Positions 8,497 through 16,954 of a DNA stretch of 64,000 nt are shown in pieces. The notes under the pieces are model-generated. The model saw only the letters and a list, made by a program, of their open reading frames with translations, had not been told where the DNA came from and did no database searches. Positions within the stretch are counted from its first letter, which is position 1. Each line of letters begins with the position of its first letter. This DNA is from an alpha proteobacterium HIMB59 (lineage in GTDB: Bacteria; Pseudomonadota; Alphaproteobacteria; HIMB59). Made by a program: the position numbers and the translations under genes. The stretch is taken from the NCBI GenBank assembly GCA_000299115.1, contig CP003801.1:806001-870000 (forward strand), read 5' to 3'.

Positions 8497-9493
8497 ACCA
8501 TGTGATTTCCATGTTCATTTAAGAGAAGGTGAGCTTGCGAAGCAAGTTTTGAATGAAAATAGTAAACATTTTCAAAAAATTCTTATTATGCCTAATTTAC
8601 AAGTTCCTATTACTAATAGTAATTTGTTAAATAAATATCGAAATCATCTTCTCAACAATAAAAAACATTTAGAAATCCTTTTTACTATTTACTTAAACCA
8701 AAATTGTATAATTAAAGATTTATCAGAAATGAAAAAAAAGAAATTATTTTTTTCAGTTAAGCTATACCCTCAAAATGCTACCACAAACTCAAGTTCTGGA
8801 GTAAGTGATATAAAAAAAATGACTAAATATTTTGAATTTTTAGAAAAAAATGACGTACCTCTTTGTATCCATGGAGAACATGTTCATTTCAATGATGATC
8901 CATTTGAAAGAGAAAAAAAGTTTCTTGATCTCGAACTTAATTGGATCAGAAAAAACTTTCCTAATCTAAAAATCACACTAGAGCATATTACCACTAAGGA
9001 CTCTATTGATTTTGTTAAACAACATAGATTAATAGGAGCTACTGTCACTACTCATCATTTATTAGAAAATACTTATACTTTTTTTGGTAATCATCTTAAA
9101 CCTGAATTATTTTGCAAACCCATAATTAAAAATGTCAAACACCAAAAAGCACTTCAAAAAGTTGTTTTATCTGGTCATAAAAAATTCTTCTTTGGTTCTG
9201 ACTCAGCTCCTCATTTGAAATCAAAAAAATTCACGGAATTTTGTTGTGCTGGTGTTTATTCAACGAAATACTCTATTTCAAATATTATTGAGTTTTTTTA
9301 TAGAAATAAAAAACAAGCAAATTTAGATAAATTTTTAACTTTGAATGGTAATATGCACTATGGTCTAGATTATTTTCCTGAAAAAATAACTTTTAAGAGG
9401 TTTCTTAATTATAAATTTAAAAGGTTTTCAAAATTCAAAAATGATTATTTAATTAATTATAACTTTTATCAAAATTACTGGTCTCAAATTTAA
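8480..9493 (+). CDS. pyrC: Dihydroorotase, class II (PyrC type)
   Basis: Zinc amidohydrolase closing N-carbamoyl-aspartate to dihydroorotate in pyrimidine synthesis. Metal ligands are all visible: His11 and His13 (DFHVHLR), carbamylated Lys94 (SVKLYPQ), His131 (CIHGEH) and His169 (LEHITT). The catalytic Asp is Asp241 (GSDSAPH). Total 337 aa, close to E. coli PyrC. The start overlaps the GT9 gene by 17 bp, and no later Met precedes the HVH motif. pyrD lies further along and carB at the right edge, but the pathway genes are not clustered. The 3' end overlaps purK by 4 bp. Confidence 0.94.
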   Translation: MIKIFKPCDFHVHLREGELAKQVLNENSKHFQKILIMPNLQVPITNSNLLNKYRNHLLNNKKHLEILFTIYLNQNCIIKDLSEMKKKKLFFSVKLYPQNATTNSSSGVSDIKKMTKYFEFLEKNDVPLCIHGEHVHFNDDPFEREKKFLDLELNWIRKNFPNLKITLEHITTKDSIDFVKQHRLIGATVTTHHLLENTYTFFGNHLKPELFCKPIIKNVKHQKALQKVVLSGHKKFFFGSDSAPHLKSKKFTEFCCAGVYSTKYSISNIIEFFYRNKKQANLDKFLTLNGNMHYGLDYFPEKITFKRFLNYKFKRFSKFKNDYLINYNFYQNYWSQI

Positions 9494-10524
9494 GATATAA
9501 TTTTTGTAATATGGCCCATTTTTCGGCCTTTTTTAGCCTCTTTTTTATAATAATCATGAAAAAAAGCATCTTTTTCAATTTTTGATTGATCTCTATATTT
9601 AAAGATATCATCCCCTAATAAATTTAACATTTGCGCTTTAGTTTTTAGCTCTGGTGCTATTGGATTTAAATCACATACTGCCCTTAAGTGTGATTGAAAT
9701 TGACTTACATTGTAAGATTCAATAGTTAAATGCCCAGAGTTATGAACACGAGGTGCTATTTCATTTACATACAAATTATCAAATCTATCTATAAAAAATT
9801 CTATACATATAACACCTACATAGTTTAGAGCTTCTATTATATCTTGAGACCATCTTATTGCTTTAGTCTGTAATTCTAAAGAAATAGAGGCAGGTGAAGT
9901 TGATGTATATAAAATTTGATCTTTATGAATATTTTCTATGGGCTTATATGAGAATAAAGAATTATCTTGATAACGTACTGTAATTACAGATATTTCTGTT
10001 TTAAGTTCTATTCTTTTTTCTAAAATATAATCATTTTTTTCTATCTGAAATTTTTCTGATTTTGAATCAATAACAGTCTGACCTTTTCCATCATAGCCAA
10101 GCCTTCTAGTTTTTAAAATTGCTGGAAAAAAATTTTCCTCTACAAATTGGAGCTGATTTGACTCTTCAATTGGTAAATAGGGAACAGTTGGAATATTTAA
10201 ATCATTGATAAATTTTTTTTCAGTGAGTCTATCTTGAATGATATTATTTATTTTAGGATCAGGATAAACGGGTTTCTTTTTCAATATATGATTTAAAGTT
10301 TTGTATGGAATATTTTCAAATTCGTATGTAACAACATTACAAGCCCTGATAAATCTTTCGAGTTTTTCAAAATCATCATATTGGGCAATTATATGTTCGT
10401 CAGAAAATTTAGTTGCTGGAGAGTCTTCTGCGTCTGTAAATATAAAAGTTGAAATTTCGAGGTCTTTTGCTTCTTGGCACATCATCATACCAAGCTGTCC
10501 ACCTCCTAATATTCCAAGCTTCAT
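9490..10524 (-). CDS. purK: N5-carboxyaminoimidazole ribonucleotide synthetase
   Basis: ATP-grasp enzyme of purine synthesis: makes N5-CAIR from AIR, bicarbonate and ATP. The N-terminal LGILGGGQLGMM is the Rossmann-like opening. PAILKTRRLGYDGKGQ is the ATP-grasp loop, and YVNEIAPRVHNSGH is the metal-binding stretch. Length 344 aa is normal. It is translationally coupled downstream of purE (4 bp overlap), the standard purEK order, and is the last gene of the leftward unit that begins at ctaA. The 3' end overlaps pyrC convergently. Confidence 0.95.
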   Translation of the reverse strand: MKLGILGGGQLGMMMCQEAKDLEISTFIFTDAEDSPATKFSDEHIIAQYDDFEKLERFIRACNVVTYEFENIPYKTLNHILKKKPVYPDPKINNIIQDRLTEKKFINDLNIPTVPYLPIEESNQLQFVEENFFPAILKTRRLGYDGKGQTVIDSKSEKFQIEKNDYILEKRIELKTEISVITVRYQDNSLFSYKPIENIHKDQILYTSTSPASISLELQTKAIRWSQDIIEALNYVGVICIEFFIDRFDNLYVNEIAPRVHNSGHLTIESYNVSQFQSHLRAVCDLNPIAPELKTKAQMLNLLGDDIFKYRDQSKIEKDAFFHDYYKKEAKKGRKMGHITKIIS

Positions 10525-11012
10525 CGGTTTGGAGTTTTTTTAACCTTTTTAGTTTGTGAAACCCTCCATTTAATTAATCTTTTTTCAAGATTAATATCTT
10601 CATTTCCCAATATTGCGGCAGCATAAAGAGCTGCATTTTTGGCTCCACTTTCTCCAATTGCTACTGTTCCGACTGGTATTCCAAAAGGCATTTGGACAAT
10701 AGATAGAAGACTATCAAGTCCTTTAAGTGTTTTTGATTCAATAGGGACCCCAATTACTGGAATATGTGTAATTGCTGCTATCATACCAGGTAGGTGAGCT
10801 GAACCTCCTGCACCTGCTATGATTATCTTAATACCATCTTTATGAGCTGACTCTGCAAATTCATATAATCTTTTTGGCGTTCTATGTGCTGAAATTATTT
10901 TTTTTTGATGTTTGATTTTTAGTTGGGTTAAAATCGTGCTAGTAAATTTAAGAGTTTTCCAATCACTTTGACTGCCCATAGCAATGATAACTTTATGAGG
11001 ATTATTTTTCAT
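10521..11012 (-). CDS. purE: N5-carboxyaminoimidazole ribonucleotide mutase
   Basis: Class I PurE moves the carboxyl group of N5-CAIR to give CAIR, acting right after PurK. Motifs are IIAMGSQSDW with the phosphate loop, ISAHRTPKRL with the catalytic His, IIAGAGGSAHLPGM, PVIGVPI and PVGTVAIG. Length 163 aa is normal. It overlaps purK by 4 bp and the upstream SDR gene by 11 bp, so purine genes here are co-transcribed with a photolyase-SDR-heme unit, probably a consequence of genome compaction rather than shared function. Confidence 0.95.
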   Translation of the reverse strand: MKNNPHKVIIAMGSQSDWKTLKFTSTILTQLKIKHQKKIISAHRTPKRLYEFAESAHKDGIKIIIAGAGGSAHLPGMIAAITHIPVIGVPIESKTLKGLDSLLSIVQMPFGIPVGTVAIGESGAKNAALYAAAILGNEDINLEKRLIKWRVSQTKKVKKTPNR

Positions 11013-11778
11013 TATTTTTTGAAATTTTGTTAGCTAATTTGAAGTATAATCTATATGGAAGTATTCTACCAAATTTCATTAAAATATTAAAAGGAAAAGG
11101 AAAGGAAATCTCAAATCCTTTTTGATAAATATTTGAAAATATTATTTTTGCTGCTTTTTCAGCAGATATAAGAAAAGGCATTTTAAACTGATTTACACTA
11201 GTTGCTGGTGTTTCAACAAAACCAGGATTAATTAGTTTGATATTGACCTCCGGTAAGTCAATTTTGAGCGCTTCAGCAAGATTTATTAATGCTGATTTTG
11301 AAGGTCCATAAAGAATCGATTTGGGAAGACCTCTGTAGCCAGCTACTGAGGAAATAATAGCTATAGTATGAGAGTGAGTTAGTTCAAAAAAAGATTTTAT
11401 TTTCTCGAGTATGAGATAAATACTTAAAACATTTACATTAAAAGTCTCTTGAGCATTGATAAATTTAAAATTTTGAAAGTCATCTGGGATGTATATGCCA
11501 GCATTTAATATAAACGAATTGATATTTTTAAATTTTGAAAAAATTTCATCAAAAATTATATTTGTCTTTTCAAAATTATTTAAATCTGCTTGATAGAAAT
11601 AAAAATTATTAGGAAAATCTAGAGAATATTCTTCAATTTTAGTCTTATCTCTACCTATTCCTATGACAGTCCAATCATTTTTTAAATATATTTTTGATAA
11701 AGCTTTACCAATGCCACTAGTTGCACCTGTAATTAAAATAGTCTTACGATGTGTATTGTTGGATAAAATTTCTTGCAT
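11002..11778 (-). CDS. Short-chain dehydrogenase/reductase (classical SDR)
   Basis: NAD(P)-dependent oxidoreductase of unknown substrate, 258 aa. The cofactor motif TGATSGIG is near residue 17, followed by NAG, the catalytic serine in ISSVAG and the intact YGPSK tetrad. The PGFVETP loop is also typical. The C-terminal segment, with PFPFNILMKFGRILP, is hydrophobic and may lie on the membrane, as in acyl or sterol-like SDRs. It overlaps the end of the photolyase reading frame by 35 bp. Lying between photolyase and purE, it is one of two SDRs flanking the photolyase. Confidence 0.82.
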   Translation of the reverse strand: MQEILSNNTHRKTILITGATSGIGKALSKIYLKNDWTVIGIGRDKTKIEEYSLDFPNNFYFYQADLNNFEKTNIIFDEIFSKFKNINSFILNAGIYIPDDFQNFKFINAQETFNVNVLSIYLILEKIKSFFELTHSHTIAIISSVAGYRGLPKSILYGPSKSALINLAEALKIDLPEVNIKLINPGFVETPATSVNQFKMPFLISAEKAAKIIFSNIYQKGFEISFPFPFNILMKFGRILPYRLYFKLANKISKNNEK

Positions 11779-13227
11779 TTTTAATGTGACTATCCAATTT
11801 GCTTTTTTCCATTTTTATAACAGAATGATACATCATTGAAAGTCTATGATTTGATTTAAAATAATCTTTATGCTTATAAATGAAACTCCAATATAGACCA
11901 TCAAATATGATCGACCATTCGTCTTTTTTATAATTACTCATCTTTAAAAGGTAATTAGAGCCGCAAAGATATGGTTTTGTTGCAAAGATACCCCCATCGC
12001 TAAATAATCCCATTCCAAAAACATTTGGTGTCATGACCCAGTCTGAAGAGTCTATGAAGCATTCCATAAACCATTTATATACCTCTTTAGGAGCTATTCC
12101 TGATAAATTCATTAAATTTGATATAACCATTAATCTTGGTATGTGGTGAACATAACCATATTTTTTTAAACTCATTATTGTGTCATCTAAAATTGGAATA
12201 TTAGTACTTCCTTCATACCAATCTTTTGTAAGTTTTTTTTTATGATTGAAGAAATTATTTTTATGAAAATGATCATAATTTTTCAAATTCATAAATCTTA
12301 TAAACTCTCTCCAGCCAATAACCTGTCTAGTAAAACCCTCTAAATTATTTAAACCCGGATCTTTATAGTCAATTTTTTTTAACTCATTAACTATATCCTC
12401 AGGAGTAATTAATCCCATATTTAAAGGGGCACTCAATAAGCTATGGTTAATAAATTCATCATCGGTGCTGATAAAATCTTCATAATCGCCAAAATGAGAT
12501 AATTTTTTCTGGATAAAAAAAGTTAAATTTTTTTGTGTGTCTTTTTGATTGAAAGGAAAAATTATATTTTCATTAATTTCTCCAAAGTGAGATTTAAAAT
12601 AGGTATCAATTAATTTTTTAATATCTTTATAAAATGGAGATTTAAAAGTAGGCTGAATTAATTTTGAATAGTCTTTTGGTAATCTTTTTCTGTTTTCACC
12701 ATCAAAACTCCATTTGCCTCCTAAGGGGTTTCCATTTTCTATAAGTATATTTAATTTTTTTCTTATATTGCTGTAAAAACTAGCAAGTTGAACTTTTTTA
12801 TTTTGAAAAATTGCATAATCATTTTCTTGAAGTAAAAACATAGGTGACTTGATAAACTCATATTGAATTTGAATTTTATTACAATATTGTTCGAATTTAT
12901 TTCGAAATAATTTATCTTCTATTTCAAAAAGATTTATTTTTTTTATATTATTTTTTTTATAAAAAAATATAATCCCTCAAAGTAATCTTTAAATTCTTTA
13001 ATATTTTTTTCTAAGTCAATGTAAGTAATATTAAAATTATTTTTTTTTAGATATTCACGATACTCTCTCATACATCCTAAAAAATAGTAAATTTTTTGTT
13101 TATGGTGTTTAAAGTACGTGCATAAGCCCATATCTTCCTGCATAAAGAAAATTGAATTCTTTTTAAAAGAAGACAAATATTTTTTATCAAATAATTGATT
13201 GCCGAGAATTAAAAAAGCTTCTTTCAA
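11744..13227 (-). pseudogene. Cryptochrome/photolyase, FeS-BCP (PhrB/CryB-like) clade, split by a frameshift
   Basis: Two frames encode one photolyase. The N-terminal frame (13227 down to 12943, 94 aa) has the Rossmann-type antenna domain with LILGNQLF, KHHKQKI and CMREYREYL. The C-terminal frame (365 aa from ATG 12841, open upstream to 12976) has the FAD domain with GWREFIRFM, YVHHIPRLMVI and NVFGMGLFSDGG. They join at a coding-strand run of eight A (12958-12951); one extra base gives a continuous protein of about 494 aa, the family length. Expected function is light-driven repair of UV lesions with FAD. All four cysteines that hold the 4Fe-4S cluster in PhrB appear absent. The upstream stop could mean decay, a sequencing error or slippage rescue. 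Confidence 0.8.
12951..12967 (-). other. Frameshift site in the photolyase gene (A/T homopolymers)
   Basis: On the coding strand seven T (12967-12961), AT, then eight A (12958-12951). The upstream frame reads ATA AAA AAA ATA and stops at TAA 12945-12943. A -1 shift, or one extra A, on the A run continues as N-N-I-K-K-I-N into the conserved C-terminal part. The A-AAA-AAA layout fits the slippery-heptamer pattern and also suits transcriptional slippage. Confidence 0.7.
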
Positions 13228-13233
13228 AGAAAA

Positions 13234-13938
13234 TTACTTTGTAAAGAGTGTTGAACGGCCACCATCAACATTAAAGTTTTGCCCTGTAATCCATGAAGAT
13301 TGGTTTGAAATCAAAAAGGCCGCTAGTTCCGCAATATCGCTGCCATTTCCTAATCTTGACATTGGATGTAGTTTGCCCAAACCTTCTGCCACCTTTTCAT
13401 TAGAAGTTATGAAATTTGACATTTTGGAATAAGACAAACTAGGTGAGATTGTATTAAATCTAATTTTTGGTGCAAAATCTGCTGCCAAAGACACACTCAG
13501 GCCTTTCAGAGCACTTTTTGCTGAAGATATGGCAGCATGGTTTTTGAAACCCCTAGATGCAGCTATGGAAGAAAAAAACACAACAGAAGAATTATCAGAG
13601 AATTTATCAATGCTATTATGTAGAAAATTAGCAACATTGAAAAAATTACTATTCATGACTTCTATAAATTCTTTAACCGATGTTTGTTTAAAGGGTTTTA
13701 AAACTATAGATCCTAGTGCAAAAATAATGCCTGATATTTCATAATCTATTGAGCTAATAAATTTTTGAGTATTTTCATAGTCATTTATGTCTAGAGTAAT
13801 TGAGGAAATATTAAGGGAGCTTTCGTTATCTTTATCTTTGCTCCTAGAGACTAGCACAAGATCATTATTATCTTTTAACTTTTGAACACAAGATTTACCA
13901 ACGGCACCATTAGCTCCAATGATAAGTATTTTACCCAT
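13234..13938 (-). CDS. SDR-family protein lacking the catalytic tyrosine
   Basis: Rossmann-fold SDR of 234 aa. The nucleotide-binding motif IGANGAVGKS is at the N-terminus, the serine in VFFSSIAAS is conserved, and the ending GQNFNVDGGRS matches family members. Thirteen residues after that serine, where the catalytic Tyr of YxxxK should be, the sequence reads I-S-S-A-K, so the Tyr is Ile while the Lys is kept. It is therefore either a non-canonical reductase or a cofactor-binding protein. It lies 6 bp upstream of the photolyase gene on the same strand; from memory, relatives with this layout occur beside photolyases in marine bacteria. Confidence 0.8.
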   Translation of the reverse strand: MGKILIIGANGAVGKSCVQKLKDNNDLVLVSRSKDKDNESSLNISSITLDINDYENTQKFISSIDYEISGIIFALGSIVLKPFKQTSVKEFIEVMNSNFFNVANFLHNSIDKFSDNSSVVFFSSIAASRGFKNHAAISSAKSALKGLSVSLAADFAPKIRFNTISPSLSYSKMSNFITSNEKVAEGLGKLHPMSRLGNGSDIAELAAFLISNQSSWITGQNFNVDGGRSTLFTK

Positions 13939-13964
13939 AAATATTTATACTTTTTAAATTTATT

Positions 13965-14990
13965 TTAGATTTTTCTTCGTTTTAAAAGAAGAAAATAGCT
14001 GAAAGTAAGAGCAAATAATAAAGAGCCTACAATTTGATGAATGGATCCAAGAGAAATTAATACATTGCTGAGCACAACATAAATACCAATAATGACTTGG
14101 ATGACCACTAATAAGATTATCAAAATAAAATGAACTTTTTGAGCTCCGTATTTTATTTTTTTAAAATGTAAAATTGAAATAATTAAAATAATTGCCACAC
14201 AAAGATAAGCCAAACTTCTATGAAAAAAATGAATAAAAATACTATTTTCAAAAACTCCAAAATACTTTTCTTCTATAAAAAATAAACCCTCAGGAAAAAA
14301 AGCTTCACCCATTTTAGGCCATGTATTAAAAGATTGACCCGCATCTAATCCGGCCATAAAAGCACCGTATGTTACAGTTATAAAAATTGAAAATGAGAAA
14401 ATAAAAAATAATGATGAATGCGAAATATCAATACTCTCATAGTCTTGTGAATTTACTCTTTTTAAGAATAAAAATATGATGAAAGATAAAATTATTTGAG
14501 CAATTAACAAATGAACTGCTAATCGAAAATGACTGACATATGGATTTAAATCTAACCCACTTTTGACCATCCACCATCCAATCAATCCTTGAGTGCCGCC
14601 CAAAAAGAGAAGAAATAAATAAGAATATAAATCTTTTTGGGAGAAACATTTCTTTATGAAAAAAAAGATAAAAGGAATAATGAAAAGAATTCCAATGAAT
14701 CTTCCAAGAACTCGATGTCCATATTCCCACCAAAAAATAAATTTGAATTCATTTAATGTCATACCTAAGTTTTTAATTTGGTACTCAGGAAAGAGTTGAT
14801 ATTGAGTAAACAAATAATTCCAATCAGTTTGTGAGAGTGGGGGGATAATTCCCATAATAGGATCCCAGTCCACCATCGAAAGCCCTGACTCAGTAAGTCT
14901 GGTAAGACCACCTACAGCGATCATTATCAAAATAATTGTGGCCAGTGAAAGTAACCAAATATTGATATATTTAGAATAAGAATTATTCAT
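13965..14990 (-). CDS. ctaA: Heme A synthase (COX15/CtaA family)
   Basis: Inner-membrane enzyme oxidising heme O to heme A for aa3-type cytochrome oxidase. About eight transmembrane helices in two repeated four-helix halves are visible. Conserved landmarks are GGLTRLTESGLSMVDW, FIFWWEYGHRVLGR with a heme-ligand His, GGTQGLIGWWMVKSGL, and IHFFHRSLAYL and GSIHQIVGSL with His residues of the second half. 341 aa is normal for the type 2 alphaproteobacterial/mitochondrial enzyme. It is the first gene of the leftward unit; a TATAAA about 20 bp upstream of the ATG may be its -10. Implies aerobic respiration with a heme A oxidase. Confidence 0.94.
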   Translation of the reverse strand: MNNSYSKYINIWLLSLATIILIMIAVGGLTRLTESGLSMVDWDPIMGIIPPLSQTDWNYLFTQYQLFPEYQIKNLGMTLNEFKFIFWWEYGHRVLGRFIGILFIIPFIFFFIKKCFSQKDLYSYLFLLFLGGTQGLIGWWMVKSGLDLNPYVSHFRLAVHLLIAQIILSFIIFLFLKRVNSQDYESIDISHSSLFFIFSFSIFITVTYGAFMAGLDAGQSFNTWPKMGEAFFPEGLFFIEEKYFGVFENSIFIHFFHRSLAYLCVAIILIISILHFKKIKYGAQKVHFILIILLVVIQVIIGIYVVLSNVLISLGSIHQIVGSLLFALTFSYFLLLKRRKI

Positions 14991-15071
14991 CTAATCTAAA
15001 TTTATAGTCTGTAAGAATACTATTTATAATGTGATTTAGGTCGCATAGAAGTTATTGCAGAAAGATAAAAT

Positions 15072-15080
15072 TGATATAAT
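15072..15080 (+). promoter_or_regulatory. Extended -10 promoter for the ferredoxin operon
   Basis: TGATATAAT combines the extended -10 TG with a perfect TATAAT (15075-15080). No strong -35 is seen (TTATTG at 15052-15057). Predicted start near 15087 leaves a leader of only about 9 bases before ATG 15096, with no Shine-Dalgarno sequence. Confidence 0.5.
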
Positions 15081-15095
15081 TTACAGAAATTCAAA

Positions 15096-15413
15096 ATGAC
15101 TTATTTTATTAATGTTACTGACCATGATGGCAAAATTCATCAACTTGAGGCTACCGTCGGATTTTCTTTAATGGAAATTATTCGAGATGCTGGTCTAGAT
15201 GTTGAAGCTATTTGTGGCGGCTGCTGTGCCTGTGCAACTTGTCATTGTTATATCCAAGAGGACTGGATCTCAAAAATTCAATCTGCTGATGATGATGAGG
15301 AATCAATGCTAGATCAGGCTTTTGATGTTCAAAAAAATTCAAGATTATCGTGTCAAATTCCATTTACTGAAGAACTTAATGGTATTAATGTTACTTTAGC
15401 ACCTAAGTTTTGA
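15096..15413 (+). CDS. 2Fe-2S ferredoxin, adrenodoxin type
   Basis: Small electron carrier of 105 aa with a plant/adrenodoxin-type 2Fe-2S cluster. Ligands are Cys40, Cys46, Cys49 (C-x5-C-x2-C) and Cys86 in RLSCQIP. The ISC-type ferredoxin FdxB usually sits in an isc cluster; this stand-alone copy may support Fe-S assembly, heme A synthesis (as Yah1 does with Cox15 in mitochondria) or P450-type enzymes. The heme A synthase gene is immediately divergent, which makes the heme A link attractive but unproven. It is the first gene of a long rightward operon, and its stop overlaps the lysS start (TTGA). Confidence 0.9.
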   Translation: MTYFINVTDHDGKIHQLEATVGFSLMEIIRDAGLDVEAICGGCCACATCHCYIQEDWISKIQSADDDEESMLDQAFDVQKNSRLSCQIPFTEELNGINVTLAPKF

Positions 15414-16954
15414 CAGATTACAATCAATATAAATCTTGGCCTTTTGTTGAGGCAAAAAAAATTCTTAAGCGATTAGATACGGAGCAGCCTAAGAAGAAAA
15501 TAATTTTCGAAACTGGTTATGGGCCATCTGGACTTCCGCATATTGGGACTTTTGGAGAAGTGTTAAGAACAAATATGGTGCGTTTTTGCTTTGAAAAGCT
15601 AACTGGATTAGAGACCGACCTTATCGCATTTTCTGATGATATGGATGGTTTTAGAAAAGTTCCTGATAATGTTCCCAATAAAGAACTGCTGTCTAAATAT
15701 CTTGATTATCCTTTAACTTCTGTTCCTGATCCCTTTAATAAATTTAATAGTTTTGGAGAACACAATAACGCTAAATTAGTTGAGTTTTTAAAAAGGTTTA
15801 ACTTGCCTTTTACTTTTCAGAGCTCTACAGAGGCATATAAATCAGGTGTCTTTAACGAAACAATTAAGAAAATCCTTTTGAATTATGAAAAAATTTTAAA
15901 TGTTGTTCTACCTACATTGGGAGAAGATCGCAGGAAAACTTACAGTCCTTTTTTTCCAATTGATGAAAATTCGGGTAAGATTTTACAAGTCCCAGTTAAT
16001 GAAATAAATACTGAGGAATTTACAATTTCATACATACACGAAGGAAAAACTCATGTTAAGTCAGTTTTGGATGGCCATTGTAAACTGCAATGGAAGGTAG
16101 ATTGGGCAATGCGCTGGGCAGCTTTTGGAGTTGATTATGAAATGTGCGGTAAAGATTTAACTGATAGCTACTTGTTATCATCAAAAATTTGCCGAATAAT
16201 TGGCTCAAAACCTCCAGAGAATTTAATATATGAACTATTTCTTGATGAGAATGCAGAAAAAATAAGTAAATCAAAAGGCAATGGCATAAGTATCGATGAC
16301 TGGCTGAAATATTCGATAGAAGAGAGTTTAGCCATGTTTATGTATCAAAGACCCACAACAGCCAAAAAATTATACTTTGACGTCATTCCCAAAAATACAG
16401 ATGAATATTTAAGTCATTTAAACAAATGGCAAAATGAAGAATTGCCTGATAATCCATCTTGGCATATTCATAAAAATATTAATCCCGGATACCAATCAAA
16501 AATTAATTATAGCTTAATTCTGAATCTAATTTCAGTTTGTAAATCAAATGATCCAAATGTAATCATGGGCCTCATAAAGAACTATCAAACATCATTTAAT
16601 CCAGTAGAACTGGATTATATTAATAGAATGATTTCTTGTGGGATTAATTATTTTAATGATTTTATTCAACCTACATTAAAATTTAAAATTCCAAACACCG
16701 AAGAATTATCTATACTGCAAAATGTGGTTTCAGAAATTAATAAAATTGATGCTACTGCTGAGGCAGATGAATATCAATCGGCTATTTTTAGCGTTGGTAA
16801 AAATTCAGTCTTTAAAGATGATATTAAAAGTTTCTTCAAACTAATTTATGAAGTAGTTTTTGGTCAAGAGAATGGACCTAGACTAGGATCTTTTATTAAA
16901 ATTTATACTAAAGATAAAACTATAGAGCTCTTTAACTCAAAGCTTAATGTATAG
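15410..16954 (+). CDS. lysS: Lysyl-tRNA synthetase, class I
   Basis: Charges tRNA-Lys with lysine. It is the archaeal/alphaproteobacterial class I form, unrelated to the class II enzyme of E. coli. The HIGH-type motif is PSGLPHIGTFGE and the KMSKS-type motif is KISKSKGNGIS, separated by the Rossmann fold, with a helical anticodon-binding C-terminus. 514 aa is normal. It starts at TTG 15410, overlapping the ferredoxin stop by 4 bp; the next Met lies beyond the HIGH motif, so the TTG start is required. Class I LysRS is common in Alphaproteobacteria and supports the assignment of the organism. Confidence 0.94.
   Translation: MTDYNQYKSWPFVEAKKILKRLDTEQPKKKIIFETGYGPSGLPHIGTFGEVLRTNMVRFCFEKLTGLETDLIAFSDDMDGFRKVPDNVPNKELLSKYLDYPLTSVPDPFNKFNSFGEHNNAKLVEFLKRFNLPFTFQSSTEAYKSGVFNETIKKILLNYEKILNVVLPTLGEDRRKTYSPFFPIDENSGKILQVPVNEINTEEFTISYIHEGKTHVKSVLDGHCKLQWKVDWAMRWAAFGVDYEMCGKDLTDSYLLSSKICRIIGSKPPENLIYELFLDENAEKISKSKGNGISIDDWLKYSIEESLAMFMYQRPTTAKKLYFDVIPKNTDEYLSHLNKWQNEELPDNPSWHIHKNINPGYQSKINYSLILNLISVCKSNDPNVIMGLIKNYQTSFNPVELDYINRMISCGINYFNDFIQPTLKFKIPNTEELSILQNVVSEINKIDATAEADEYQSAIFSVGKNSVFKDDIKSFFKLIYEVVFGQENGPRLGSFIKIYTKDKTIELFNSKLNV

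Noticed and set aside
12841-13227. Photolyase halves as two independent genes
   Set aside because: The C-terminal frame is conserved upstream of its first ATG and joins the N-terminal frame exactly at a homopolymer; one broken gene explains all of it.
14437-14733. Long open frame overlapping ctaA in another frame on the same strand, and similar ones such as 10301-10543 (+) and 25334-25627 (+)
   Set aside because: They lie wholly inside well-recognised genes, have no family-like motifs, and reflect low stop density opposite or beside conserved coding sequence.
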